From: Bacillus altitudinis 41KF2b
GTDB lineage: Bacteria; Bacillota; Bacilli; Bacillales; Bacillaceae
NCBI RefSeq assembly: GCF_000691145.1
Contig: NZ_ASJC01000010.1
Coordinates: 1 to 64,000 of the forward strand
Direction: 5' to 3'
DNA length: 64,000 bases
In this document: piece by piece, positions 36,205 through 45,141 of the stretch
Layout of the letters: every line of letters starts with the position of its first letter
How positions within the stretch are numbered: the first letter of the stretch is position 1
Notes under the pieces: generated by a model
Told to the model about the DNA's origin: nothing
Seen by the model: only the letters and a program-made list of their open reading frames with translations
The model's database searches: none
Program-made: the position numbers and the translations under genes

Positions 36205-37023
36205 ATGGGTTTTGTTAAAGCGTTAATTGGACGCTTTTTGCTGCATGAAGGACCGGCAAAATCAGCTGAGCTTGCGTATTTCTTTTTGCTTTCATTATTT
36301 CCGTTTCTCATCTTCGTGCTGACGCTTGTTGGTTATTTGCCGCTGACATCAAAGGATGTTCTAAGCGTCATTTCTGGTTATGCGCCAGAGGGAGCGCTTT
36401 CGATGATTGAATCCATTGCCGAAGAGACACTGAATAACCGTAACGGCGGATTGTTGTCATTCGGGATTATTGCGGCACTCTGGTCTGCATCCAACGGCAT
36501 TAATGCGGTGGTCAGAGCATTTAACCACGCTTACGAAGTTGAGGAAAATCGTTCCTTCATTCTCGTACGTTTAACATCGATCATCTTAACCATTGCGATG
36601 GTGCTTACGATTATTTTTGCCTTGATGCTGCCTGTCTTTGGAAAAGAGCTTGGTTTATTCGTTGCCAAATTAGTAGGACAGTCAGATGCCTTTCTCACCA
36701 TTTGGACCGCCATGAGATGGATTATTAGTCCACTGATTTTACTGATTGTTTTTACATCCCTATATTATTTTGCCCCTAACATCAGGCTGAAATTGAAATT
36801 TGTGCTGCCGGGTGCCATATTTGCCTCTGTTGGCTGGATTCTCGTCAGCATGCTGTTCTCATTTTATGTAGGCGAATTTGCCAACTATAGTGCGATGTAC
36901 GGAAGCATTGGGGGAATCATTATATTAATGATGTGGTTTTATTTAACCGGCATTATGATCATCCTCGGCGGCGAGCTCAATGCGCTTTTACATAAGCGTA
37001 AAATCGTACCAGGCAAGGTGTGA
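36205..37023 (+). CDS. yfkH: YihY/UPF0761-family inner membrane protein YfkH
   Basis: 272 residues, six hydrophobic helices, with family motifs SAELAYFFLLSLFPFLIF and WSASNGINAVVRAFNHAYEV. The family was once annotated as ribonuclease BN but is a membrane protein of unknown function. ATG 36205 is 10 nt from GGAG at 36191-36194; TTG 36190 and ATG 36196 are alternatives overlapping that site. Ends with GELNALLHKRKIVPGKV. Last gene of the yfkJIH operon. Confidence 0.88.
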   Translation: MGFVKALIGRFLLHEGPAKSAELAYFFLLSLFPFLIFVLTLVGYLPLTSKDVLSVISGYAPEGALSMIESIAEETLNNRNGGLLSFGIIAALWSASNGINAVVRAFNHAYEVEENRSFILVRLTSIILTIAMVLTIIFALMLPVFGKELGLFVAKLVGQSDAFLTIWTAMRWIISPLILLIVFTSLYYFAPNIRLKLKFVLPGAIFASVGWILVSMLFSFYVGEFANYSAMYGSIGGIIILMMWFYLTGIMIILGGELNALLHKRKIVPGKV

Positions 37024-37086
37024 AGAAAACCGGGCATCCTAAAGAAGAACGAACTTGTTCAATCTTGACGGATGGAGGAATAACGA

Positions 37087-37194
37087 ATGTCTAAACAATC
37101 TAAAAAAGGCGGAAGCAACACAAAACAAAACAAAGGCCATCAGCCAAAGCACAAAACAAGCGGAAGTGCGAATGGGCAAAATGGGTATCACTAG
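37087..37194 (+). CDS. Tiny basic hydrophilic protein, spore-type composition
   Basis: 35 residues, starting MSKQSKKGGSNTKQNKGHQP, rich in Lys, Gln, Gly, Asn and His with no hydrophobic core. ATG 37087 follows GGAGGAATAACGA and the gene ends just before a strong terminator, so it is probably real. The composition resembles minor small acid-soluble/spore core proteins and coat peptides; that is resemblance only. Confidence 0.6.
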   Translation: MSKQSKKGGSNTKQNKGHQPKHKTSGSANGQNGYH

Positions 37195-37196
37195 AT

Positions 37197-37233
37197 GAAA
37201 AAACTCCTCTGCATAGGTGCAGGGGAGTTTTTA
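37197..37233. terminator. Bidirectional terminator
   Basis: AAAACTCCTCTGC/GCAGGGGAGTTTT stem with an ATAGGT loop and five T; shared by the 35-aa gene and the convergent acetyltransferase. Confidence 0.85.
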
Positions 37234-37740
37234 ATGATTCAATTTCCGTATATAACGCTTCAGGAGAAAAGCTGCATCAGGCTTTGGCTGATAGTTTGGA
37301 TCGAGCTGAAAGCCTGCTTTCATCGCAACACGTTCGCTTCTGACATGCCCAACAGGACAAAAGATTTCAAATCCATCGACTTCAGGAGCAAAGGCATCTG
37401 TCATACATTTCACTGTTTTGGTCACAATACCTTGCCCTTGCGCATCTTCACCAATCCAATACCCAATATTGCCTATCCGATGCTGAAACGTCATGCGGAA
37501 TACACCGATTAATTGATCGTTTAATACGATACCCGCTTCTATATCTTTTTTTTCAGCATAGGCAGCGCGGGCAGATTGAATAAATGATTGAACATCTTCT
37601 ATGCGATGACAGTGATTCACCCATGGTAGCCACTCTCCCAAGTGATCTTTATTCTGCTGGATAAGTGCAAATAATGCCTCTGCATCGGCTACTTGTAAAC
37701 ACGCCAATTTTAAGTCATCTGAAATGTTAAATGTAAACAA
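37231..37740 (-). CDS. RimJ/RimL-type GNAT acetyltransferase
   Basis: 169 residues of the GNAT fold: LGEWLPWVNHCHRIEDVQSF, IGYWIGEDAQGQGIVTKTVK (acetyl-CoA loop Q-x-x-G-x-G/A variant) and FEIFCPVGHVRSERVAMKAG. It resembles YdaF/RimL enzymes that acetylate N-termini or small amines; the substrate is unknown. TTG start, 7 nt after GGAGG. Upstream on the same strand is yfkF, with a 14-nt gap, so they are likely cotranscribed. Confidence 0.87.
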   Translation of the reverse strand: MFTFNISDDLKLACLQVADAEALFALIQQNKDHLGEWLPWVNHCHRIEDVQSFIQSARAAYAEKKDIEAGIVLNDQLIGVFRMTFQHRIGNIGYWIGEDAQGQGIVTKTVKCMTDAFAPEVDGFEIFCPVGHVRSERVAMKAGFQLDPNYQPKPDAAFLLKRYIRKLNH

Positions 37741-37754
37741 AATAGATCCTCCAT

Positions 37755-38918
37755 TTAGTTACTTTCAACCACTGCCAGCGTCTTCCCAAATCGAACACAA
37801 CAAAACACAAATAAAATCACAATGCTGACAAGGTAAAGTAAATTCATGCCCTCAAACGTCTGCACAAAGAATCCGCCAAGAACCGGACCGAGAATACTTC
37901 CTGCACTAAACGCCATCCCGCACATCAAATTCCCAGCAGGCAGCAGATGCTTTGGCAATAAGTCTGTCATATAACTGATGCCAAGTGAGAAGGTCGAACC
38001 TACAGCCATACCTGCGATAAAGAAACAGATCGCAACAGCCAAAACGGACTGAATGAAAATCCCTGCTAAAAGGAAAAAGAATGAACCGACGAGTGTCACA
38101 ACTAAAATCATGCGTCGTCTGCCGAAACGGTCACTCAGCATCCCGAGTGGAAGCTGAAAAACAATACTCCCAATCGCAAACGCAGGTAAAATAAACGCAA
38201 CAGCATCTATCGTCACCCCGCTTCTCAGTGCATACACAGGGAAATTACTATTGAGCGTCGTCTCTAAAAAGCCATAGCAAAACGGCATCATAAACGCTAC
38301 CCAGCCAAATTGAAACGCCTTCTTGAAGCGCTTCAAACTATTTGTCTGCTCTGACGTCTGCATTTCACCTGTATCAGGATATGTATTTTTTAAAACAAAC
38401 ACAAGCAGCCAAATACACAAACTAACTGCACCAGACACAATAAACGGCAAGGATGGATTGATTTCAATGAGTGGTGTTAAAAAAGGGCCAGCGGCAAAAC
38501 CGAGACCAAAGGATAACCCATACAATGAAATATTTCGCCCGCGATTTCTAGATGATGAGGCATAGGTTACCCACGTCTGTGTGGAGAAATGAAGCATATG
38601 ATCACCGATGCCGATCATCAGCCGCAAGAAGAACCAGACGATATAAGATTCAATAAAGACAAAGCTAAACAAACTTAAAAAGACAGCAGCGCCCCCAATG
38701 ACGATTAATGGTTTAAATCCGAAGCGGCGAAGCGGCGCTTCCATAAAAGGAGACGCAAGCAGCACGCCGAGATATAAGCCGGTGGCATGCAGTCCGTTTA
38801 ATGTCGGGGAAGTGCCGGCATGTTCGAAAATAATTGAAATAACAGGTAGTAACGCTCCCTGTGAAAAACCAGATACGGATACAAGTAAAATTAAAATCAT
38901 AAAATGAATTCTCGACAT
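37755..38918 (-). CDS. yfkF: Major facilitator transporter YfkF
   Basis: 387 residues, twelve helices. MFS motif A in the second half (LGMLSDRFGRRRMI, about 255-268) and a degenerate copy in the first half (MEAPLRRFGFKP). Substrate unknown; probably a drug/metabolite exporter. Same neighbourhood as B. subtilis yfkF. AAGGAGCTTCTT before the ATG. Confidence 0.88.
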   Translation of the reverse strand: MSRIHFMILILLVSVSGFSQGALLPVISIIFEHAGTSPTLNGLHATGLYLGVLLASPFMEAPLRRFGFKPLIVIGGAAVFLSLFSFVFIESYIVWFFLRLMIGIGDHMLHFSTQTWVTYASSSRNRGRNISLYGLSFGLGFAAGPFLTPLIEINPSLPFIVSGAVSLCIWLLVFVLKNTYPDTGEMQTSEQTNSLKRFKKAFQFGWVAFMMPFCYGFLETTLNSNFPVYALRSGVTIDAVAFILPAFAIGSIVFQLPLGMLSDRFGRRRMILVVTLVGSFFFLLAGIFIQSVLAVAICFFIAGMAVGSTFSLGISYMTDLLPKHLLPAGNLMCGMAFSAGSILGPVLGGFFVQTFEGMNLLYLVSIVILFVFCCVRFGKTLAVVESN

Positions 38919-38993
38919 AAGAAGCTCCTTACAAGTTCATGCTTTCATCGTACAATGGAACCATAGGGGTTTCAATAGAAAGGTGGAAAAGGA

Positions 38994-39371
38994 ATGAAGC
39001 TGATATACGAAAATGATCGGTGGATCGCAAATGCTGATCAAAGGCAGCTACATATTTCAGGAAATGAAGAAGCGGGATACAGGCCGTATCAATTGTTCAC
39101 CTCGGCTATTGCGGGCTGTTTTGGAGAAATGGTCATTCATGTATGCCGGAAAAAACGAATATCCTATCAAGGGCTGACCATTACACCTGAAACGACAAGA
39201 GAAGGAACTGTAAACAAAATCACTCATATTCATTTACATATGATCTTTGAAAGCATCAGCACCTCTGATGAACAGCTGGAAAAAGTAATGAAACTTGCGT
39301 TGAAACATTGCTCCATGGTGCAATCCGTGAAAGGAACGATTGATATCACCCTTTCACACGAACGAATCTAA
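38994..39371 (+). CDS. OsmC/Ohr-family protein
   Basis: 125 residues with GYRPYQLFTSAIAGCFGEMVIHVCRKK, carrying the first redox Cys, and MKLALKHCSMVQSVKG, carrying the second Cys. The two-cysteine pattern is that of thiol peroxidases acting on organic hydroperoxides. It belongs to the YhfA/OsmC-like subgroup rather than OhrA. RBS GGTGGAAAAGGA. It has no counterpart between yfkF and yfkE that I recall in B. subtilis. Confidence 0.85.
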   Translation: MKLIYENDRWIANADQRQLHISGNEEAGYRPYQLFTSAIAGCFGEMVIHVCRKKRISYQGLTITPETTREGTVNKITHIHLHMIFESISTSDEQLEKVMKLALKHCSMVQSVKGTIDITLSHERI

Positions 39372-39436
39372 ATGTATATGATGCCGGCACTCACGAAAGA
39401 ATAACAGTCAGATATGATGTAAAGGAGATTGGCTGT

Positions 39437-40504
39437 ATGAATCGTTTGTTTCTTGTGATTGTCGCAATTGGTGTTCCATTATCTGTAATTGGTAGTTTTC
39501 TTCATTTCCCGCAGGCTGTCATGTTTGCCGTCTATTGTATCGCCATCATCGGTCTTGCAAGTTTTATGGGAAGAGCGACAGAGAGTCTTGCCATTATAGC
39601 GGGACCAAGAATTGGTGGGTTATTAAACGCTACTTTTGGAAATGCAGTAGAATTAATCATTTCATTTTTTGCATTAAAACAAGGACTCACCGCCATTGTC
39701 CTTGCTTCACTCACTGGCTCAGTAATCGGCAATTTACTGCTTGTGGCTGGACTGTCTTTTTTCGTTGGCGGATTGAAATTTAAACGACAAGAGTTCAATG
39801 TCCACGATGCAAGGCATAACTCTGGGCTGCTTATGTTTGCGATTATTGTGGCATTTGTCATTCCAGAAGTCTTTTCTATGGGGATGGCAGAAGATCGTCA
39901 ATTTGTTTTAAGTATTGGCATTAGCATTGTGATGATTTTGCTTTATGTCGCAGCACTCTATTTCAAACTTGTCAGCCACAGGGGTGTTTATGTTGCTAAG
40001 CAAGAAATTGCGAAAGGGGGAGCCGCGACGGAAGAAGAGACACCAGAATGGTCTGGGAAGTTTGCCACGGCGATTTTACTCCTTGCGACAATTGCTGTGG
40101 CGTATATTTCAGAGCGGCTCGTCCATACATTTGACACGGTCGGAGAACAGTTTGGCTGGAGTGAACTGTTTATCGGGGTCATCATTGTTGCGATTGTCGG
40201 TAATGCAGCAGAACACGCTTCTGCTGTGATTATGGCGTATAAAAACAAAATGGATGTCGCAGTGGAAATTGCTTTCGGTTCCACGCTTCAAGTCGCCATG
40301 ATGGTCGCACCGATCCTTGTGATCAGCTCTCTGTTTTTTGAAAAGCAAATGCCACTGATCTTCTCATTACCAGAGCTCATTGCCATGGCATCCTCTGTTT
40401 TACTGACGGTCATCCTTTCAAATGATGGGGATACGAACTGGTTTGAAGGTGCTACATTGCTCGCTGCCTATTTCATTATGGCGATTGGATTTTTCCTTTT
40501 ATAA
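39437..40504 (+). CDS. chaA: Ca2+/H+ antiporter ChaA (YfkE)
   Basis: 355 residues, eleven helices, CAX family. Two inverted-topology alpha repeats: LLNATFGNAVELIISFFALK (about 68-87) and VAIVGNAAEHASAVIMAYK (about 250-268), which hold the Ca2+-binding Glu residues. Exports calcium using the proton gradient. RBS AAAGGAG. Followed by yfkD as in B. subtilis. Confidence 0.94.
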   Translation: MNRLFLVIVAIGVPLSVIGSFLHFPQAVMFAVYCIAIIGLASFMGRATESLAIIAGPRIGGLLNATFGNAVELIISFFALKQGLTAIVLASLTGSVIGNLLLVAGLSFFVGGLKFKRQEFNVHDARHNSGLLMFAIIVAFVIPEVFSMGMAEDRQFVLSIGISIVMILLYVAALYFKLVSHRGVYVAKQEIAKGGAATEEETPEWSGKFATAILLLATIAVAYISERLVHTFDTVGEQFGWSELFIGVIIVAIVGNAAEHASAVIMAYKNKMDVAVEIAFGSTLQVAMMVAPILVISSLFFEKQMPLIFSLPELIAMASSVLLTVILSNDGDTNWFEGATLLAAYFIMAIGFFLL

Positions 40505-40571
40505 TCTTTTGTGGATAAGGGACGTCTTTCGGGAAAATACTATGGAAAAATGAATGAGAAAGAGTGATGAT

Positions 40572-41354
40572 ATGAAAAAGATGCCCCGCATCATGTTTGT
40601 TGTTCTCTTATCCTTAAGTTTTCTATACAGCTTTCCAGCCGAGGCAGCAAAGCCGTTTAAGGTGCCATCGTCTGTCGCCAGTATCTCAAAGGAAAATACG
40701 TATCCAAATGCGTCACAAGATCAGCCGCTGCTCCAGCCGAGCGAGCTGACGGCCGAATTATTTAAAACAACAAGTGTACCAATTGAAAATACACATTTGA
40801 TTAAAATGCTGAATGAATCCAGTATCTCAGGTACACCGCTAGCAGTTGGCTACAGGGCAACGATTTTTCTTGGAAGATGGGCACTCAGCTATGATTCAAA
40901 CGAAACCGTCGCCAATTGGGAATACAAAAAAGTGAACACGAATCACATTGATAATAGAGGCGGAAACAAAACAGCCATCGGCAAATATGTGCAAAAGCAA
41001 CAAGTAAAAGTAAGTGGAGGGCTCACAGCAAAAGTTCCAAACCCAGAAGATGTGAAAACATTGATGATGCAAAAAGCCATCCAAAAAACAAAACTTCCGC
41101 TCGCCTTCGACACAGTGATTGGTGCAGGAACAAAGCGAGATCAGTCCTACCACGTATCTCCGAAAAAAGCAGCAACCCTGCATGCATACGCTCCAGCCAT
41201 TAACGAAAAAGGAAAGGTTACTTACGGAGAAGTGTATCTTGTGCTCAAGGGAAATAAACGCAAACTTGTCGTGAAAAATGTGACCTCACAAGGAATCGGC
41301 GCTTGGATTCCTGTTCAAGATCACCTGACGTTTGGGTTTCAAGGGATGAATTAA
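40572..41354 (+). CDS. yfkD: Secreted protein YfkD
   Basis: 260 residues, signal peptide cleaved after AEA (about 25). The mature part has PLAVGYRATIFLGRWALSYD, TNHIDNRGGNKTA and AFDTVIGAGTKRDQSYHVSP; the C-terminal half repeats beta strands (GEVYLVLKGNKRKLVV). Matches the YfkD family of sporulating bacilli; in B. subtilis it is expressed in the forespore. Function unknown. ATG 40572 is chosen; ATG 40554 is an alternative with equally weak ribosome site. Confidence 0.85.
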   Translation: MKKMPRIMFVVLLSLSFLYSFPAEAAKPFKVPSSVASISKENTYPNASQDQPLLQPSELTAELFKTTSVPIENTHLIKMLNESSISGTPLAVGYRATIFLGRWALSYDSNETVANWEYKKVNTNHIDNRGGNKTAIGKYVQKQQVKVSGGLTAKVPNPEDVKTLMMQKAIQKTKLPLAFDTVIGAGTKRDQSYHVSPKKAATLHAYAPAINEKGKVTYGEVYLVLKGNKRKLVVKNVTSQGIGAWIPVQDHLTFGFQGMN

Positions 41355-41357
41355 AAA

Positions 41358-41397
41358 CAGTCATCTCCTCTTACCAAGGGGAGATGACTGTTTTTTG
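41358..41397. terminator. Bidirectional terminator after yfkD
   Basis: AACAGTCATCTCC/GGAGATGACTGTT stem with A and T tracts on both sides; shared with the convergent small gene. Confidence 0.9.
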
Positions 41398-41398
41398 A

Positions 41399-41632
41399 TT
41401 AAGATGTCCTATCTTTTTTCTTTTTCATTTCATGAATGTAAAAATCAAAGGCGTTATATAAAAACCATACAAAGAAAAGAAAGAGAAAGACTTTAGTGAA
41501 TATCGTCAAATTGTTGAAAATTAAGCATAGGCCAATAAAAGGGAGGATCATAAAGCCATAATACGAAAACCACCATGTTTTAAAAATGAAACTCAGCTCC
41601 TTGGTTATTTGTGGAAACGACTCTTTCTTCAT
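41399..41632 (-). CDS. Small two-helix membrane protein
   Basis: 77 residues. Two hydrophobic helices (WWFSYYGFMILPFIGLCLIF and IFTKVFLFLFFVWFLYNAF) flanked by charged ends, tail HEMKKKKDRTS in the cytoplasm. No family recognised and only a poor ribosome site is visible, but it ends cleanly at a terminator. Confidence 0.55.
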   Translation of the reverse strand: MKKESFPQITKELSFIFKTWWFSYYGFMILPFIGLCLIFNNLTIFTKVFLFLFFVWFLYNAFDFYIHEMKKKKDRTS

Positions 41633-41677
41633 ATTACATGGTCTTGAGTAGAACGTAAACCTTACCTAGACAATAAA

Positions 41678-41722
41678 AAAGCCAACGCAGAAGTTGAATG
41701 AATCCAACAACTACGATGGCTT
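41678..41722 (-). terminator. Terminator of the yeeI-family gene
   Basis: On the minus strand a long imperfect stem (AGCCATCG ... GTTGGCT with GTTG/CAAC inner pairs) followed by six T residues. Confidence 0.75.
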
Positions 41723-41728
41723 AGCTGA

Positions 41729-42448
41729 TTATTCCCCTAAATCCACATTATGATAAACCTGCTGCACGTCTTCAAGCTCTTCTAATACATCGATGAGTTT
41801 TTCAAATTGTGCTTTCGATTCATCATCTAATGTCACTTCGTTTTGAGGCAGCATTGTGATTTCGGCTACAGTAAATTCTTCTACGCCTGCCTGTTTGAAC
41901 GCTTCTTGAACTTGATGGAATTGATCTGGTTCAGCGTAGACGATCACCGTATCATCTTCTTCCATAATGTCACGTACATCAATGTCTGCTTCCATTAAAA
42001 GTTCAAGCGTTTCTTCTTCACTTTTCCCCTCGACACCGATCACCGCTGTTTGGTCAAACATGTAAGCAACAGATCCACTGACGCCCATATTTCCGCCGTT
42101 TTTCCCAAATGCTGCACGAACATCAGACGCTGTGCGGTTGACGTTATTGGTCAGGGCATCAACAATCACCATAGATCCGTTTGGACCAAATCCTTCGTAA
42201 CGCAGCTCATCGAAGTTCTCTTCTGCGCCGCCTTTTGCTTTTTCAATCGCACGGTCCACAATGTGTTTTGGGACACTATATGTTTTTGCACGTTCTAGGA
42301 CAAAACGAAGTGCTTGGTTTGATTCTGGATTTGGCTCACCTTGCTTGGCAGCCACATAGATTTCACGCCCGAATTTTGCGTAAATACGACTTGTATTGGC
42401 ATCCTTTGATGCTTTCTTTTCTTTAATGTTGTTCCATTTACGACCCAT
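41729..42448 (-). CDS. yeeI: YebC/TACO1-family protein YeeI
   Basis: 239 residues. The YebC family signature [20 protein letters not shown] is at the N-terminus, with [40 protein letters not shown] and [15 protein letters not shown]. Family members bind DNA as regulators, and some rescue ribosomes stalled at proline stretches. ATG 42448 gives the family N-terminus; the ATG three codons upstream is not needed. In B. subtilis yeeI lies elsewhere, so it has been moved or inserted here. Confidence 0.9.
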   Translation of the reverse strand: MGRKWNNIKEKKASKDANTSRIYAKFGREIYVAAKQGEPNPESNQALRFVLERAKTYSVPKHIVDRAIEKAKGGAEENFDELRYEGFGPNGSMVIVDALTNNVNRTASDVRAAFGKNGGNMGVSGSVAYMFDQTAVIGVEGKSEEETLELLMEADIDVRDIMEEDDTVIVYAEPDQFHQVQEAFKQAGVEEFTVAEITMLPQNEVTLDDESKAQFEKLIDVLEELEDVQQVYHNVDLGE

Positions 42449-42580
42449 CTTATTCACTCTCTTTCACTTAGTAAATACACAGTATGAGGGTCCCCATGCT
42501 GCATGAAATCAATCTGCTTTCTATTATACATGAATCAGTCAAGAGGATAGAAGTAAGAGGGCTGAAAAGAAAAGAATTCC

Positions 42581-42667
42581 TTAGCTGATATGTCCAAGTT
42601 GTTCAAGCGTCTTATTTTTCTCATGCGGTCTAGTCAGCTCATCACACCAAATGATCCCGGTATTTAG
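42581..42667 (-). pseudogene. C-terminal gene remnant behind an operator-like dyad
   Basis: Start-less minus-strand frame reading IIWCDELTRPHEKNKTLEQL and ending GHIS before TAA. It looks like a protein C-terminus, but its 5' part is gone. Immediately upstream on that strand lies the dyad at 42662-42685. Family not recognised. It reads as a deletion that fused an upstream control region to a gene tail. Confidence 0.4.
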
Positions 42668-42685
42668 TTAACTGGCGAACTAAAT
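42662..42685. promoter_or_regulatory. Operator-like inverted repeat
   Basis: Perfect 8-8-8 dyad ATTTAGTT - AACTGGCG - AACTAAAT. The TTAGTT...AACTAA shape resembles MarR-family operators. No intact gene follows on the minus strand until the remnant at 42581-42667; yfkC (minus) ends nearby. Confidence 0.45.
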
Positions 42686-42707
42686 GCATGATGAACAAAA
42701 AGTGATC

Positions 42708-42745
42708 AAAAAAAATAACCCCATCACAAATGAGGTTATTTTGCA
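42708..42745 (-). terminator. yfkC terminator
   Basis: Minus-strand stem AATAACCTCAT/ATGGGGTTATT with a T run of eight; overlaps the yfkC stop. Confidence 0.8.
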
Positions 42746-43572
42746 GGCTGTGGATAGACGAGATCCTCAAGCAATTTCACATCATGCTGATGAAGTTGTG
42801 TGATCATTTCTTTTCGCACAGCGAGGGCGGCTTCGAAGTATTTTTCATCCTCGACCATTCCTTTTACGGTGATCTCAATCCCGCGATTCAATTTATTGAG
42901 CCCCATAATGCCATGAACCTGAAAAGGTTCAATGGCGTTTTGGAATTCATCTTTTTTCAGTAAATCATGATGCATTTGATTTAACTGATCACATGCTGTT
43001 TCTAGCGCCTTGAAAGCAATGTCAGGATTTTGGTTTGCGCTGATCAAGACTGACTCTGTGATACGCATGTAGTGCATATTGTAGTTTTGGATTTGACGAA
43101 TGTCTCCGTTTGAAATGGTTAACAGCTTGCCGCTCCATTCTCTAATTTGCAGAGACCGGAGACCAATTTCTTCAATGGTTCCGTTAAAAAGATTATTGAC
43201 CGTCACATAGTCACCTTTATGAATTTGACGTTCATAAATGAGGAAGATGCCAGCTAAAATGTCACGAATTAAGGTCTGAGCACCAAAACCAATGACAATT
43301 CCAGCAACACCAGCCCCCGCAAGGATTTTCCCAAAGTCATGAAAGAATAGAGAAACCACATATAAGACAAAACATATGGAAGCTGTATACTTTGAAACCG
43401 ATTTGACCAAGCTCTCAATCGTTTTTTTCTTTTTATCTTCAATGAATTCAGTTCGTTTAAAGAAAATCTGAAGCGCTTTGTTGATCATAAAGACGGCAAG
43501 CCAAAGAATGAGTCCAACAAGGAGAATTTCAATGTATTTGTTCTTGACCACTGTCAGAAATGTTTCGTCCAT
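42736..43572 (-). CDS. yfkC: MscS-family mechanosensitive channel YfkC
   Basis: 278 residues. Helices at about 12-32 and 57-78, then the pore helix FGKILAGAGVAGIVIGFGAQ continuing TLIRDILAGIFLIYE (about 80-115), and the beta domain HKGDYVTVNNLFNGTIEEIG. Opens under membrane tension to release solutes. 7 nt downstream of yfkAB on the same strand, as in B. subtilis. Confidence 0.92.
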   Translation of the reverse strand: MDETFLTVVKNKYIEILLVGLILWLAVFMINKALQIFFKRTEFIEDKKKKTIESLVKSVSKYTASICFVLYVVSLFFHDFGKILAGAGVAGIVIGFGAQTLIRDILAGIFLIYERQIHKGDYVTVNNLFNGTIEEIGLRSLQIREWSGKLLTISNGDIRQIQNYNMHYMRITESVLISANQNPDIAFKALETACDQLNQMHHDLLKKDEFQNAIEPFQVHGIMGLNKLNRGIEITVKGMVEDEKYFEAALAVRKEMITQLHQHDVKLLEDLVYPQPAK

Positions 43573-43579
43573 CTATCGG

Positions 43580-44701
43580 TTACCCCCTGGCTGTACGAGA
43601 AGTAAAATCAACATCTTGATAATAACTGTTTTTCACAAGAACATTCGGACCAAGGCATTGCACACTTGGGCAATGACAATTCAGTTCTTTTGCCAATTTT
43701 GTGTTCATCCAGCGTGTATAAGCTGATTGCAACGTATCGGTTTCAATATTTCCTAATGGCGGTGTATCGCCAAAGTCTGTCACAATAATATTCCCATCAA
43801 AAATATTCACATTCAACCGTGAACGGCCATCAGGGTCATTTCGTACTGTCACATTTTTCGCTTGACGCAATCGAGTCAAGAGGCGCTGGTCTTCTTCATC
43901 TGTGCTGCATGAATAAAATGGCAATGTGCCAAACAGCATCCAAGTGTTCTCATCACGAACATCGAGCAGCTGATGAATCGCATCCCGCATTTGCGGAAGC
44001 GACAATGATTCAAGGGCGCTGGCAAAATCACTTGGATACATCGGATGAACTTCGTGACGCTGGCATTTCATCTCGTCCACGATTTGACGATGGATGTGTT
44101 CAATATAAGGAAGCGTACGCTTATTCAGCATCGTTTCAGCAGATACGGTTACACCCGCTTTCACAAGTGCTTGACTATTCTCAATCATGCGGTTAAACAA
44201 TTTCTCACGCTGCTCAAAGGTTGGCTTTCGGTCCATCATTGCAAAACCAACCGTAGCAAACTCTTCGACTGTTCCCCAGTTATGTGAAATGTGTAGGACA
44301 TCCAAGTATGGAATAATCTCTTCATATCGAGCCAAATCAAGCGTTAAATTCGAATTAATTTGGGTACGGACGCCGCGTTCATGGGCATACTTTAATAAAG
44401 GAACGACATATTCCCGTACAGATTTCAGAGACAGCATCGGCTCTCCTCCTGTAATGCTAAGGGAACGCAAGAGCGGTACTTCATCTAAACGGCGAAGCAG
44501 TAAATCGAGTGGCAGTGCATTCGGATCTTTAGGCTGAAGCGTATAGCCAACCGCACAGTGCTCACATCTCATGTTACACAACGTCGTTGTCGTCAATTCA
44601 ATATTTGTCAGCTTCATTTCTCCGTAATCCTGCACATCGAGATAGGCTTCCCAAGGGTCGAATGCAGGTGTAATCGGACGAAGTGCTGTTTTTTGGTTCA
44701 T
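43580..44701 (-). CDS. yfkAB: Radical SAM protein YfkAB
   Basis: 373 residues. Cx3Cx2C iron-sulfur motif in TTLCNMRCEHCAVGYTL (about 43-52), GGEPMLS, and a C-terminal YfkB-like domain with extra cysteines (CSTDEEDQ; NCHCPSVQCLGP) that may hold an auxiliary cluster (SPASM-like). The reaction is unknown. One uninterrupted frame, consistent with yfkA and yfkB being a single gene. ATG 44701 with GAAAAGGAGATAGATACC upstream; the longer frame to 44791 has no support. Confidence 0.9.
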   Translation of the reverse strand: MNQKTALRPITPAFDPWEAYLDVQDYGEMKLTNIELTTTTLCNMRCEHCAVGYTLQPKDPNALPLDLLLRRLDEVPLLRSLSITGGEPMLSLKSVREYVVPLLKYAHERGVRTQINSNLTLDLARYEEIIPYLDVLHISHNWGTVEEFATVGFAMMDRKPTFEQREKLFNRMIENSQALVKAGVTVSAETMLNKRTLPYIEHIHRQIVDEMKCQRHEVHPMYPSDFASALESLSLPQMRDAIHQLLDVRDENTWMLFGTLPFYSCSTDEEDQRLLTRLRQAKNVTVRNDPDGRSRLNVNIFDGNIIVTDFGDTPPLGNIETDTLQSAYTRWMNTKLAKELNCHCPSVQCLGPNVLVKNSYYQDVDFTSRTARG

Positions 44702-44848
44702 GGTATCTATCTCCTTTTCATTCGGGCAAACATAGACCCGCCAACAGTTAATTTTAAGCCCCATCACCGTTATACGCAAGAGGGGACCCAATTGATTTAC
44801 AAAGGAAAAAAAGATAAGCTATAAACAAATGCTAAAGGGAGTGTATCT

Positions 44849-45040
44849 ATGGGCAAGGCAGCAGACAGCAAAGAGCAGCAGGTTGATTATTTAAAGAACC
44901 GATTAGATATGTTTATGAATGTGATTGATTCATTAGATCCTGAATCCACAGACGTTGAGGATATAGACAGACTGATCCAGATGATTGACGACCTAGAAGC
45001 GAAATATGAACGGTTTAAAACCGATTGGAAGGAAGAATAG
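44849..45040 (+). CDS. yfjT: SE1561-family small protein YfjT
   Basis: 63 residues, helical and acidic: VDYLKNRLDMFMNVIDSLDP and DIDRLIQMIDDLEAKYERFK form a probable coiled coil. Located before pdaA as in B. subtilis. Function unknown. Confidence 0.82.
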   Translation: MGKAADSKEQQVDYLKNRLDMFMNVIDSLDPESTDVEDIDRLIQMIDDLEAKYERFKTDWKEE

Positions 45041-45064
45041 CTCGCACAGTGCGAGCTTTTTTCT
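45038..45064 (+). terminator. yfjT terminator
   Basis: AGCTCGCAC/GTGCGAGCT stem with T run. Confidence 0.85.
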
Positions 45065-45085
45065 TTAAATTGGCAGGTCAAAAAG

Positions 45086-45116
45086 TGTATGAGTACCCGG
45101 TATAATCTGCACAATA
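45086..45116 (+). promoter_or_regulatory. Possible sigma-G promoter of pdaA
   Basis: TGTATG - 18 nt - CACAATA, near the sigma-G consensus TGAATA/CATACTA. A TATAAT-like box (TATAATC at 45101) overlaps, so sigma-A use is also possible. pdaA is a forespore (sigma-G) gene in B. subtilis. Confidence 0.35.
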
Positions 45117-45141
45117 GAAGAAAAACCGGGAAGTGACGTAA

